A DNA stretch of 64,000 nt from positions 186,001 to 250,000 of the forward strand of contig JABAQJ010000008.1 of NCBI GenBank assembly GCA_019186945.1, in the 5' to 3' direction. Shown here piece by piece: positions 27,542 to 36,620 of this stretch (its first letter is position 1; each line of letters begins with the position of its first letter). The position numbers and the translations under genes were made by a program. This stretch comes from Gemmatimonadaceae bacterium (lineage in GTDB: Bacteria > Gemmatimonadota > Gemmatimonadetes > Gemmatimonadales > Gemmatimonadaceae). A model generated the notes under the pieces. It worked only from the letters and a program-made list of their open reading frames with translations. It did not search any database and was not told the DNA's origin.

Positions 27542-29221
27542 TCAGGCGCTTTCGGACGTCTGCCTTCCGGGAATACTCACCGTCAGGCCGGCGATCAGCA
27601 CCGCGACCGCGCCGATCACGTTGTGCCACAGGAACGAGACTTGGGGCGCACCGAACGCCACGGCAGCGACGCTGGCCATTCCGGCAAGCAGTCCAATGAA
27701 TGCCCCACGCGCCCGCGCGTACGGGATCATCGCCAGGAAGAACACTCCAAGGATGGAGCCGTAGAAGAACGAGCCGAACCGATTCACGACCTCGATCAGC
27801 GAGCCTAACGTGGCGGCGAATGTCGCCACGATGCAAGCGAAAATCCCCCACAGCCCTGTGGCGGCGCGCGACACCAGCAGGAAGTGTTCGTCCGACCCTT
27901 CCGGCCGGAACCACCGGCGGTAGAAATCGATCACGGTTGCTGTCGAGAGCGACGTGAGTTCCGCTGAAATGGCGTTCATGGCCGCCGCCATTACCGCGGC
28001 GATGAAGATGCCCGCCAGCCCGATCGGCAGCGCCGTCAGTACGAAATTCGGGATGATGAAGTTCACGTCCCGGGAGTTTTCGCCGGTGACGCGCTCGACC
28101 AGCGCCAGTGCGTCGCCGCGAACGGCGTTGACCGTCGAATCCTGGCTGCGGAACGAGGCCGCGGCAGCGGCCTGGCCAGCGCCCACCCGCTGCGCGGATA
28201 TCAGTGCTTCCGCCGCCGCACGCCGCGAGGCATGAGCGGCGGCATAGGTGGACTCGAGTTGCCCGATCGATTCCGGTGCGGCCACGCGCACGCGCTCGGC
28301 CTGCACCGGGTTGAACAGGAGGGGGGGTGCCTGGAACAAGTTGAAGACGAAAACAAGGACGCCAATCAGGAGCACACAGGCTTGCAGCGGGATTTTCCAG
28401 TATGCGCTGATCAGGAGCGAGCTTCGCGCCTCGTCGACCGACTTGGCGGCCAGGTAGCGTTGTACCTGGCTCTGGTCCGTACCGAAGTACGAAAGCATCA
28501 GGAAGGTGCCGCCGATGACGCCGGACCAGAAGGTGTAGGTCTGCGTCAGATCGAACGAGAAGTCGAACGTGCGCAGGCGGCCCACTGCGCCAGCGACGTG
28601 CAGTGCCTCTCCCGGAGAGACTGGGAGCTTCACCAGGATGGTCACGATCACGGCGACGATCGCGCCCACGATCAGGAACATCTGCTTCACGTCCGCCCAC
28701 GTCACCGCCTTGACGCCGCCGATCATCGTATAGGCGATCGTCGGTACGCCCATGATCGCCACACACCACGCCAGCGGCCACCCGAACACCGCCGAAAACA
28801 CGACCGCTGGCGCGGCGAGAATCGCGCCGCACGACATTCCTCGCGACATGAGGAACAGAAACGCCGTCAGCGACCTGGTCCTGGCGTCGAATCGTTTTTC
28901 GAGATACTCGTAGGCCGTGAACACGCGCGCGCCGTGCAGAAACGGCACCAGAGTGACTCCGAGGATCACCATCGCCAGTGGCAGGCCAAAGTAGAACTGC
29001 ACGAAGCGCAGTCCATCGGTTGCGCCCTGGCCCGTGGTCCCGATCATGGTGATCGCGGACAGCTGCGTCGCCATCACGGAGAGCCCAACCGCCCACCAGG
29101 GGATGCTCCGGCTGGCGAGAAAATACCCGTCTATGTCCTTCGTCCCGCGGGTCAGCCGCACGCTCGAAATCAGAACGTACGACAGCCAGCCGACGACTAT
29201 GACCCAGTTGAGCCAGTGCAT
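27542..29221 (-). CDS. Sodium:solute symporter (SSS family)
   Basis: A 559-residue protein with about 13 membrane helices. SSS features are an N-terminal VLISSVRLTRGTKDIDGYFL, the unwound TM1 region LSVMATQLSAITMIGTTGQG, FTAYEYLEKRFD, MIGGVKAVTWADVKQMFL, and IFIAAVMAAAMNAISAELTSLSTA, the region of the second sodium site. An Ala/Arg-rich soluble insert of about 100 residues interrupts the helices near residue 330. It imports a small solute with Na+; the substrate is not deducible. A 34-residue membrane peptide gene ends 6 bp upstream. The longer overlapping open frame at 27486-29897 is a shadow. Confidence 0.93.
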   Translation of the reverse strand: MHWLNWVIVVGWLSYVLISSVRLTRGTKDIDGYFLASRSIPWWAVGLSVMATQLSAITMIGTTGQGATDGLRFVQFYFGLPLAMVILGVTLVPFLHGARVFTAYEYLEKRFDARTRSLTAFLFLMSRGMSCGAILAAPAVVFSAVFGWPLAWCVAIMGVPTIAYTMIGGVKAVTWADVKQMFLIVGAIVAVIVTILVKLPVSPGEALHVAGAVGRLRTFDFSFDLTQTYTFWSGVIGGTFLMLSYFGTDQSQVQRYLAAKSVDEARSSLLISAYWKIPLQACVLLIGVLVFVFNLFQAPPLLFNPVQAERVRVAAPESIGQLESTYAAAHASRRAAAEALISAQRVGAGQAAAAASFRSQDSTVNAVRGDALALVERVTGENSRDVNFIIPNFVLTALPIGLAGIFIAAVMAAAMNAISAELTSLSTATVIDFYRRWFRPEGSDEHFLLVSRAATGLWGIFACIVATFAATLGSLIEVVNRFGSFFYGSILGVFFLAMIPYARARGAFIGLLAGMASVAAVAFGAPQVSFLWHNVIGAVAVLIAGLTVSIPGRQTSESA

Positions 29222-29227
29222 GACGTG

Positions 29228-29332
29228 CTACTGCGTGAAACGGCTCTGGAGCAGCCACAGCAGCGCAAGAGTGATGACCTGAACGGTCATCACTCGCACG
29301 AGCGTTCGGCGAAACCGCGTCGATTCGGCCAC
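29228..29332 (-). CDS. Small single-TM protein upstream of the symporter
   Basis: Read from the GTG at 29332 this encodes 34 residues: a basic N-terminus (VAESTRFRRTLVRV), one hydrophobic helix (VQVITLALLWLLQ) and a short SRFTQ tail, then TAG. GGAG sits about 6-8 nt before the start. The stop is 6 bp from the symporter ATG, so the two must share a transcript. Small membrane peptides are known partners of other transporters (YhdT next to PanF, for example). By analogy it may assist symporter insertion or stability. There is no direct evidence of translation. Confidence 0.6.
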   Translation of the reverse strand: MAESTRFRRTLVRVMTVQVITLALLWLLQSRFTQ

Positions 29333-29549
29333 GAGGACTCCGCTGACGATGAGGTCCGGAGTCTGTACCACGGGTCGTCGCGCGCGCTAGGGCCACGTGC
29401 ACGGCCGAACGGTGCCGGCAGACCGGCAAGGGGGATTCGTCCTGACCGAGGTCGGTGACGCTACGCCTTTCCGCGTGGCTCGACTGGCGACAAGTTCCGG
29501 CAGTCGCGCGGGCAGGTTCGCCGTGCATCCACGAATCAGCTTGTCTGCA

Positions 29550-30005
29550 ATGATCTCCTTTTCGGTAAACGGTACGCGCCGCAGCTTCGACGGCGATCCA
29601 GCCATGCCGCTCCTCTGGTACCTCCGGGATGACCTCGAGCTGACCGGAACCAGGTACGGCTGCGGCGTCGGCTCCTGTGGCGCCTGCACCGTGCACCTCG
29701 ACGGCCGGGCCGTTCGCGCCTGCCAGACGAAAATGTCGGAGCTGACGGGCAAGGAGGTGACGACGATAGAGGGGCTGCACCCCCACGGCGAGCATCCGTT
29801 GCAGATCGCGTGGCGCGAGATCGACGTACCTCAGTGCGGGTATTGCCAATCCGGGCAGATCATGAAGGCAGCCGAGTTGCTGAGGAGCACACCTCATCCC
29901 ACCGACCGGCAGATCGACAATGCGATGAACGGCAATATCTGTCGCTGCGGCACCTATCCCCGTATCCGCGGCGCGATCAAGCTGGCGGCGGAAAAACGAT
30001 CATGA
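29550..30005 (+). CDS. [2Fe-2S] small subunit of a molybdenum hydroxylase (IorA-like)
   Basis: A 151-residue electron-transfer subunit. The N-terminal plant-type ferredoxin cluster is held by Cys38, Cys43, Cys46 and Cys58 ([13 protein letters not shown]). The C-terminal helical cluster uses Cys96, Cys99, Cys131 and Cys133 ([18 protein letters not shown]). I took the ATG at 29550 because ISFSVNG is the expected N-terminus; upstream in-frame codons look non-coding. The stop overlaps the large-subunit start (ATGA at 30002-30005). The pair fits the two-subunit isoquinoline 1-oxidoreductase type, which has no FAD subunit and passes electrons to a cytochrome or membrane acceptor. Confidence 0.93.
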   Translation: MISFSVNGTRRSFDGDPAMPLLWYLRDDLELTGTRYGCGVGSCGACTVHLDGRAVRACQTKMSELTGKEVTTIEGLHPHGEHPLQIAWREIDVPQCGYCQSGQIMKAAELLRSTPHPTDRQIDNAMNGNICRCGTYPRIRGAIKLAAEKRS

Positions 30006-32341
30006 GTGGGCTCATGAGTGGGTCGGTCGATGATGGCGACGAAGCGGTCGCCCGCGACATGGAGCGCCGCCGGTTCGTGCAACTGCTGGGGATGGGCGGC
30101 TTGGTCTTCGCCGCTGGCCCCTCGGGCATCCGCCGGCTCGGACGACTCGCCGAGACTGCGGTGCCGGTCGATCCGTTCTCCCCGCACGCCTATATCGCGC
30201 TGCGGGAGGACGGAACGGTCACGATCACGTGTCATCGTTCGGAGATGGGGCAGGGCATTCGTACCACCATGCCGATGATCATCGCCGACGAAATGGAGGC
30301 TGACTGGGCACGCTGCCGTGTCGAGCAGGCGGTCGGCGACGAAAGGAAATACGGCTCGCAGAACACGGACGGATCTACCAGCATCCGGCTGTTCCTGACG
30401 AAGTACAGGGAAGCAGGCGCAACGGTGCGGGCGCTGCTCGAGCACGCAGCGGCGAAGCAGTGGGGCACCGATGTCTCCGAGGTACGCGCACGCCAGCATA
30501 CGGTGATTCACGAACGGAGCGGACGTTCGCTGTCCTTCGGAGCGCTGGTGGCGACCGCGCGGTCGCTGCCCATGCCGGAGAAGACCAGCGTCCGAGTGAA
30601 ATCGCCGTCAGAGCGTCGATGGCAGGGCAAGAAGATGCCTTCGATCGACCTCGTACCGATGACCACCGGAACCGCGATCTACGGAGCAGACGTCCGCCTT
30701 CCGGGAATGAAGGTCGCGGTCATTGCGCATCCGCCCGTCTGGGGCGGCAGGGTCCGGTCCTTCGACGCCAGAGCGGCGCTCAGGGTGCCGGGAGTGGAGA
30801 AGGTGCTCCACATCCCTGAGCCACCGCTACCCGCCGGTTACAACACAGTCGGTGGACTGGCGGTGGTGGCGCGAAACACGTGGGCCGCTATTCAGGGTCG
30901 CGCGGCGCTCCGGATAGTCTGGGACGACGGCCCTCACGCGTCATATGACTCGGTAGCCTATCGTGCCGAGCTGGAGGCGTCTGTGCGGAAGCCCGGCACG
31001 GCGGGGCGTGTCGTCGGCAACGTGGAGGAGGCTCTGGCTTCCGCCCCGCGAACGCTGGAGCGCGAGTACTACATGCCGCATCTCTCCCATGCGCAGATGG
31101 AGCCCGTGGTGGCGATCGCGCAGGCGGTCAACGGCACGGTGGAGGTTTGGGCGCCGACGCAGTCGCCGCAGGACGCTCGCGGGACTGTCGCCAAGTACCT
31201 CGGGACAGACGAATCGAAGGTGACGGTTCACGTGACGTTGTTAGGCGGCGCATTCGGCCGAAAATCGAAGCCGGACTACATCTGCGAGGCGGCGTGGCTG
31301 TCGCGCGAGGTCGGTGTGCCCGTCCGGGTGCAGTGGACCCGCGAGGACGATCTGCGCAACAGCTACTATCACACCGTGGCCGCGCACCGCCTCGAAGCAG
31401 GCTTCGACGGGAATGGAACGGTGACCGCGTGGCGCCATCGCGTCGCGTATCCGGCGATCGACGCGATTTTCGCGCAGGACGTCGAAGGCCCTGGTCCGGA
31501 TGACCTGACGAACGGCGCCAGCGATATCCCTTACGCCATTCCCAACATCCGGGTGGAAGTCTGTCCAGCGGTGGCACACACGCGCATCGGCTGGTATCGG
31601 TCCGTGAACGCCATCCATCACGGCTTCGCGATAGGGTCGTTCATCGACGAGCTGGCGGTTGAATCGAAGAAGGATCCGGCGAAGTATCTGCTCGATCTTC
31701 TCGGCCCCGATCGGGTCGTCGACCTGTCGAAGGATGGCCTCGTCGCCCCCGCCAGCAACTACGGCGGCACGTGGACCGACTATCCTCTCGACACGGGACG
31801 TGCTCGGCGCGTGGTGGAGCTGGCGATCGAGAAGTCCGGATGGGGTACGCCGCTTCCGAGCGGACGCGGTCGCGGCATCGCCATGCACCGCAGTTTCCTC
31901 ACATATGTGGCGATGGTGGTCGAGGTTGACGTTGCCGCCGATGGGACCGTTTCAGTGCCACGTGCCACGGTCGCGACGGACGCCGGCTTCGTCGCCAATC
32001 CCGACCGGGCGCGCTCGCAGATGGAAGGCGCGGTGATCATGGGCATGAGCAACACGCTCTACTCGGAGATCTCCTTCAGGAACGGACGCGTCGTGCAGTC
32101 GAACTATCCGTCGTATCCGGTTACTCGGATGCGGACCGCGCCACACACGGTCGACGTTCATCTGGTGGAGAGCGAGGCGCTCCCGGGTGGGATCGGGGAG
32201 CCGGCGGTGCCGCCGTCGGCGGCCGCCATCTGCAACGCGATTTGGGACGCGACTGGCGTGCGAATCCGGCAGCTACCCGTGGGCCGGCAACTGGCGGGCG
32301 CTCGCGCGCGTACCACGGATCCGGACGGGCAGGACCGCTAG
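30002..32341 (+). CDS. Molybdopterin-binding large subunit of a molybdenum hydroxylase (IorB-like)
   Basis: A 779-residue protein of the xanthine dehydrogenase family, aldehyde-oxidoreductase-like. A twin-arginine leader ([17 protein letters not shown]) points to Tat export with the small subunit. Features are [18 protein letters not shown], the cofactor-binding [26 protein letters not shown] and [10 protein letters not shown] with the expected active-site Glu733. The order of parts, with a duplicated N-terminal block before the a/b hammerhead, matches IorB rather than XdhB. It probably hydroxylates an N-heterocycle or aldehyde in the periplasm. Cofactor maturation genes (XdhC, MobA-like) are not nearby. 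A GC-rich hairpin follows. Confidence 0.93.
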   Translation: MSGLMSGSVDDGDEAVARDMERRRFVQLLGMGGLVFAAGPSGIRRLGRLAETAVPVDPFSPHAYIALREDGTVTITCHRSEMGQGIRTTMPMIIADEMEADWARCRVEQAVGDERKYGSQNTDGSTSIRLFLTKYREAGATVRALLEHAAAKQWGTDVSEVRARQHTVIHERSGRSLSFGALVATARSLPMPEKTSVRVKSPSERRWQGKKMPSIDLVPMTTGTAIYGADVRLPGMKVAVIAHPPVWGGRVRSFDARAALRVPGVEKVLHIPEPPLPAGYNTVGGLAVVARNTWAAIQGRAALRIVWDDGPHASYDSVAYRAELEASVRKPGTAGRVVGNVEEALASAPRTLEREYYMPHLSHAQMEPVVAIAQAVNGTVEVWAPTQSPQDARGTVAKYLGTDESKVTVHVTLLGGAFGRKSKPDYICEAAWLSREVGVPVRVQWTREDDLRNSYYHTVAAHRLEAGFDGNGTVTAWRHRVAYPAIDAIFAQDVEGPGPDDLTNGASDIPYAIPNIRVEVCPAVAHTRIGWYRSVNAIHHGFAIGSFIDELAVESKKDPAKYLLDLLGPDRVVDLSKDGLVAPASNYGGTWTDYPLDTGRARRVVELAIEKSGWGTPLPSGRGRGIAMHRSFLTYVAMVVEVDVAADGTVSVPRATVATDAGFVANPDRARSQMEGAVIMGMSNTLYSEISFRNGRVVQSNYPSYPVTRMRTAPHTVDVHLVESEALPGGIGEPAVPPSAAAICNAIWDATGVRIRQLPVGRQLAGARARTTDPDGQDR

Positions 32342-32362
32342 CCGGGCCGAAGACCCCACACA

Positions 32363-32381
32363 GCCGGGTTTCACACCCGGC
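32363..32381. terminator. Hairpin between convergent genes
   Basis: GCCGGGT (32363-32369) and ACCCGGC (32375-32381) pair around a 5-nt loop TTCAC. It lies in the 96-bp gap between the ends of the IorB-like gene and the oppositely oriented esterase gene, where a bidirectional terminator would be expected. There is no T-tract on either side. Confidence 0.45.
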
Positions 32382-32437
32382 CGCGCACGCTGGTCAGCGC
32401 GGTGCGCAGCCGCTGCGTGCGCCGGGAGAACCGCGCC

Positions 32438-33682
32438 TCAGCAGGCCGGGCACCCCTCCGTGATCGCTCTCCCGTCGAGCGCGCGAGCGAGGAAGCGTTC
32501 GAGAAAGTACAGCGCCAACTGGTTGCTTGGCCCGTTGAAGACCTCGTCGAACGCATGGTCCGCCCAGGGAATCTCCAGGTACACCGCCTTCGTGCCGCCC
32601 TTCGCCAGCCGTTCGGCGAGCTGCCGTCCATAGCGACGCTCGACGATGTGATCGCGCGCCGCGTACAGCAGCAACGTCGGTGGGCGCGGAGCATCCGCGT
32701 ACTCGATCGGCGATGCCTCGCGATAGCGTTCCGGGAGCTGTTCCAGCGTACCGCCAAAGAGCGTATCCTGCACCGATCTGATGCGGAGTGGGTCGGGGCG
32801 TGGGGGATGACGGTAGGCGTCGACGAGATCCACCGGGCCGTAGTAGCTGACTACCGCCCTGATGGCGAGCGGGCCGGGCCGGTATGCGGCGAGCATAGCC
32901 AGGTGCGCTCCCGCGGAGCGGCCGATGAGCGCAACGCGAGTAGTGTCGCCCTCGTAGCCGACGCCGTTGTCCTTCACCCACGCGAGCGCGGCCTGCACGT
33001 CCAGCAGCTGCGACGGCCAGCGCCACTGCGGAGCATGCCGGTAGTCGATCGCGAAGACGACATACCCGTGCGAGGCGAGCCAGCGGGCAGCCTTGCCATG
33101 GTCGCCAGGTGCGCCTCGCTGCCAAGCGCCGCCATAAACCTGCACAACGATCGGATACGGGCCTCCCGGTGTGGCTGGCTGGTACACGTCGACCGTCAGC
33201 GGTGTCCCGCCGGGATCTCCCAGCGGCACGCCGCGCGACACCCGTCCCGTTCCCGTCGGGACGCCGCTGAACAGGTCCGTCACGGCCAGGGGTTGCGAGC
33301 GGAGGAACGGGAGGCCGTTGGGGCGCGCGGTGCTCCGGCCAGGATCGGCGCCTAACGTCAGGTCCATGGCCGATTGAAAACGAGCGGCCGTGTCGGCGAA
33401 AGACGCGAACGGAATACTCGCGAGAACGAGCGCGGCCATTGCCACCAGCAGCGCCAGCCGCGAATGGCGAAGCGCAGAAGCATCGACGGCAGCCAGCGCG
33501 CCCGAGAGCAGCGCGCTCAAGACCAGCCACGCGCTCACTTCCGGTGCGCCGACGCTCAGACGGAGCAGGAAGTACGTCGGTGCGGGGATGACGATCCAGA
33601 TCGCGAGCGCCAGAGTCGCCACGCTGACAGCGAGTGCGACGATGCTCCGGATACCGGCTGGCGAGCCGAAAGTTGGCATCAT
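32438..33682 (-). CDS. Membrane-anchored alpha/beta hydrolase (BD-FAE/esterase type)
   Basis: A 414-residue protein. The first 100 residues hold three or four hydrophobic helices (IVALAVSVATLALAIWIVI, AWLVLSALLSGAL, LALLVAMAALVLASI). The catalytic domain has VYGGAW as the oxyanion motif (HGG-like, with Tyr in place of His), nucleophile Ser256 in GRSAG, Asp in AARDHIV and His in PWADHAF. It belongs to the carbohydrate-esterase/lipase-like hydrolases. It is the last gene of a minus-strand run with the aldo/keto reductase fusion and GH109-like gene, suggesting it removes acyl groups from the same sugar substrate; that is inference. Confidence 0.87.
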   Translation of the reverse strand: MMPTFGSPAGIRSIVALAVSVATLALAIWIVIPAPTYFLLRLSVGAPEVSAWLVLSALLSGALAAVDASALRHSRLALLVAMAALVLASIPFASFADTAARFQSAMDLTLGADPGRSTARPNGLPFLRSQPLAVTDLFSGVPTGTGRVSRGVPLGDPGGTPLTVDVYQPATPGGPYPIVVQVYGGAWQRGAPGDHGKAARWLASHGYVVFAIDYRHAPQWRWPSQLLDVQAALAWVKDNGVGYEGDTTRVALIGRSAGAHLAMLAAYRPGPLAIRAVVSYYGPVDLVDAYRHPPRPDPLRIRSVQDTLFGGTLEQLPERYREASPIEYADAPRPPTLLLYAARDHIVERRYGRQLAERLAKGGTKAVYLEIPWADHAFDEVFNGPSNQLALYFLERFLARALDGRAITEGCPAC

Positions 33683-33742
33683 GCGTCAGGCTACCGTCGA
33701 TCCCGGCACGTTCTGTCGCACTGCTGTCTGCACGACGGCGCC

Positions 33743-35209
33743 CTACGCTCGCTCGGGCACAATGGCTTCGGCTTCGATCTCGACCAGGTACTCGGGTCCG
33801 ATCAGCGGCGCCTGCACCAGCGTATTGGCCGGCTGCACCTGACCCAATCGCTCGCCATGGACACCGGCGACGGCTTCCCACTGGCTCACGTCACTGACGA
33901 AGACGCGGGTGCGCACGACGTCGCGCCACTCGCCACCCAACGACTCGATCGCCGCCTCGATCTTGTCGAAGACGAAATGCGTCTGCGCCGCCGCGTCCGT
34001 TCCGCCGATCAACCGGTCGCCGTGGCTGGCGGTCGTACCGGACACGAAGATTCGGTCCCCGTCGCGCACGGCCCGCGAGTAACCGTACCGCGCCTCCCAG
34101 GTCGTCCCGCTGAACGCTCGGCGGCGGCCACGATCGTCCAGTTGCACCGGGAACGCTGCCGGGAAGTCCTCGACGTGGTGGCTCAGATCGCCCGATGCCG
34201 TCAGGTACGGCGGCTTTCGGTACTCGTCACCGCAGTCGCCCGGGATCGGGAAGAGCGCATCGAGGGCGGTATCGATCTCTCGAAGATCCTCTGGAGTCAG
34301 CCGCAACGCGAAAACCTGCAGATTTTCCGCGATGTGCTCGCGGTTGCCGAGTCGCGCACCGATGACGATGCCGCCAACAGCGGGTCGATCGAGCACATAC
34401 CGGGTAGCGACATTGGTCATGGATACGCCATGTATCGAGGCGACCGCATCGAGGGCGTGGAGCACAGTCTGAAAGCGGTTCCACCCGCCGGCGGCGGCGA
34501 TGAACCGGCCGTACTTCATCTGGGACCATGTGTCCAGCTTGTTCCAATCGGGTTCGGGACGATCGAGCCACCGATCCGACAGGAATCCGCCAGCGACGGT
34601 TCCGTAGGCCAGGAGCTGCACACCGTTTTCCTGGCAGAACGTCGCCATCCGTCCGGACGCTCGTCGATCGAGCAGCGAGTAGCTGACCTGATTCGTGGCG
34701 ATCCCGATGCCGGAGGCAACGGCGACACGCAAGTGAGCGGTATCGAAATTGGTGGTGCCCAACGCCCCGATAGTGCCCTCGTCGCGCAGTTCCTGCAGGT
34801 AGAACATGGCATCGAGCCACGACGGGTCAGCGAACCGCCAGGCGTGGAACTGCATCAGGTCGATCCGGTCCGTGCGCAGCCGGTCGAGCGATCGTTGCAC
34901 GGCAGACCGAACGCGGTCTCGCGTAACCGGTCCCGGTTTCGGCACCCATTTGGTGCAGAGCTGCACTCGGTCGCGCACTCCGCCACTGACGAACGCTCCG
35001 GCGACGTCCTCCGCCGAGCCGTAATGGTCGGCCATGTCGAACGTCGTGAAACCCGCGTTCACGTAGGGTTGCATCGCGCCAGCGGTCTCCGCCAGATTGA
35101 TCGAGCGATCGTTCCGTTCCATGTCGGCGATCTGCCATAGACCGGTGAGGATTCGCGAGATCGTGACACCCGGTCCGATCCCAATCCGCTCGACAGCCGG
35201 ATGCGTCAC
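33743..35209 (-). CDS. Aldo/keto reductase fused to a C-terminal Rid (YjgF-like) domain
   Basis: A 488-residue protein starting at a GTG (35209) that overlaps the upstream gene's stop (GTGA). Residues 1-350 are an aldo/keto reductase with the catalytic tetrad Asp58, Tyr63 (FDMADHYG), Lys87 (LCTKW) and His122 (MQFHAW). The NADP-binding end reads GGIVIGARLGNREH. Residues from about 375 form a Rid domain (IFVSGTTASHGD, TRVFVSDVSQWEAV, LVEIEAEAI). The arginine that defines RidA imine deaminases is replaced: PANT stands where PARS is expected. The domain may therefore bind a ligand rather than hydrolyse imines. AKR-Rid fusions occur in other bacteria. The gene context suggests a sugar or amino-sugar substrate. 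Confidence 0.9.
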   Translation of the reverse strand: MTHPAVERIGIGPGVTISRILTGLWQIADMERNDRSINLAETAGAMQPYVNAGFTTFDMADHYGSAEDVAGAFVSGGVRDRVQLCTKWVPKPGPVTRDRVRSAVQRSLDRLRTDRIDLMQFHAWRFADPSWLDAMFYLQELRDEGTIGALGTTNFDTAHLRVAVASGIGIATNQVSYSLLDRRASGRMATFCQENGVQLLAYGTVAGGFLSDRWLDRPEPDWNKLDTWSQMKYGRFIAAAGGWNRFQTVLHALDAVASIHGVSMTNVATRYVLDRPAVGGIVIGARLGNREHIAENLQVFALRLTPEDLREIDTALDALFPIPGDCGDEYRKPPYLTASGDLSHHVEDFPAAFPVQLDDRGRRRAFSGTTWEARYGYSRAVRDGDRIFVSGTTASHGDRLIGGTDAAAQTHFVFDKIEAAIESLGGEWRDVVRTRVFVSDVSQWEAVAGVHGERLGQVQPANTLVQAPLIGPEYLVEIEAEAIVPERA

Positions 35210-36576
35210 GTGCGCGCCTCGTGCCAGCGGCCGCGGGTGAAGTCGGGGAACTCCACTGGGCTGCTTCCCTTCGACAGCGATTCGGTACTGAGCGGTCCCG
35301 GTACGCTCCACGACGCCGCGTCGTAGACGTCCATGTCCGGCGGCAAGCCGTCGCGCATGCATTGGACGAGCCGCCATGCCATGATGTAGTCCATGCCGCC
35401 GTGTCCGCCGCTCCGGGCGCGCTCACCTAACGAGCGCCACAGAGGGTGCTCGAAGCGCTCCTTGTGCGAATCGATAGCGGCGTATCGCTCGCCGCCTTCC
35501 TGGCCTTCGAGATAAATCCGCGGTGGGTAGTCCTCGAAAATCCCCTTCGTACCCTGGAGCGAGTTGATACGGGAGTACGGACGAGGGCTGGACACGTCGT
35601 GCTCGAGCCGGATCACTCGTCCCTTTGCGGTACGAATCAGCGAGATGTTGAGGTCTCCGGTCACGTACTTCTCCTTCCAGCGCTCGCTCTCCTTCGGTTC
35701 GTGCTCCTCGCGCCATCGGCTCAGACCCATCTCCGGCGTCGCCATCGATACGAGCGTGTCGAACCGGTCGCCGCGGTTGATATCGAAGTAGAAGGCCACG
35801 GGTCCGAGCCCATGGGTGGGATACAGGTTGCTGTTCCGCAATGTGTGGTGTGCGCGACGCCAGAGTCCCTCGTCGCGATTCTCGAAAAGGATTTCGCGCA
35901 GGTCGTGATTGTACGCGGCGCCGGCGGCCTTCAGATCGCCGAACATGCCAGCGCGAGCCATCTGCAGCACCAACATTTCGTTGTAGCCGTAGTTGCAGTT
36001 CTCCATCATGATGCAATGCCGGCGCGACCTCTCCGATGCGTCGACGATTCGCCAGCAATCGTCCACCGTATATGCCGCCGGGACCTCCGTGGCTGCGTGG
36101 TGCCCGTGATCCATCGCCGACAGCACCACCGGCACGTGCCATTCCCAGGGCGTCGCCGTGTACACGAGGTCGATGTCCTCGCGGGCGCACAGCCGCTCGA
36201 AGTCGTGGTCTCCAGCAGTATAGAGTTCGGGTGCGGATTGACCGGCCTTCACTGCCATGTCGCGCGCCTGCGCGGCTTTCGCAGCCACCACGTCCGCCAA
36301 CGCGACGATCTTCACGCCAGGCACGTCCAGCCATTCATGGAGGACGCTCCTGCCGCGCAGCCCGGTGCCAACGATGGCGATCCGCACGACGTTGCGCGTC
36401 TCGAACGGCACTCCGATCATGGACTCCGCTGCAGCCTCGCGTGGGGGCGGCGCCAGCGACTCGGAAAGCACATTCGCGGCGCCGAGTCGAGCGAGCGCGA
36501 ACCCGGCGCTCGCCGCTCCTGCGCCCTTCAGGAGATCGCGCCGCGAATAGCGCGCGTCATCGCTCCGACTGGTCAT
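35206..36576 (-). CDS. Tat-exported Gfo/Idh/MocA oxidoreductase, GH109-like
   Basis: A 456-residue protein with a twin-arginine leader (YSRRDLLKGAGAASAGFA). The Rossmann motif IAIVGTGLRGRSVL and the downstream segments LVYTATPWEWHVPV, EVPAAYTVDDCW, ENCNYGYNEMLVL and LYPTHGLGPVAFYFDINRG match glycosidases of family GH109. Those cleave alpha-N-acetylgalactosamine by an NAD-dependent oxidation, elimination and re-addition cycle with NAD+ kept bound. The conserved His is visible in YPTHGLGP. The substrate is unproven, but this subfamily is distinct from ordinary dehydrogenases. The stop overlaps the aldo/keto reductase start. Confidence 0.88.
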   Translation of the reverse strand: MTSRSDDARYSRRDLLKGAGAASAGFALARLGAANVLSESLAPPPREAAAESMIGVPFETRNVVRIAIVGTGLRGRSVLHEWLDVPGVKIVALADVVAAKAAQARDMAVKAGQSAPELYTAGDHDFERLCAREDIDLVYTATPWEWHVPVVLSAMDHGHHAATEVPAAYTVDDCWRIVDASERSRRHCIMMENCNYGYNEMLVLQMARAGMFGDLKAAGAAYNHDLREILFENRDEGLWRRAHHTLRNSNLYPTHGLGPVAFYFDINRGDRFDTLVSMATPEMGLSRWREEHEPKESERWKEKYVTGDLNISLIRTAKGRVIRLEHDVSSPRPYSRINSLQGTKGIFEDYPPRIYLEGQEGGERYAAIDSHKERFEHPLWRSLGERARSGGHGGMDYIMAWRLVQCMRDGLPPDMDVYDAASWSVPGPLSTESLSKGSSPVEFPDFTRGRWHEART

Positions 36577-36620
36577 GACAATTCAAGGTTGGAGTGCGTC
36601 GCACAAGTTCGACCCCGGCT

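Noticed and set aside
27486-29897. An 803-codon open frame overlapping the symporter gene in another frame of the same strand
   Set aside because: Its translation is Arg/Gly/His-rich with no domain, while the symporter frame shows a full SSS family sequence. Long shadow frames are expected in GC-rich DNA.
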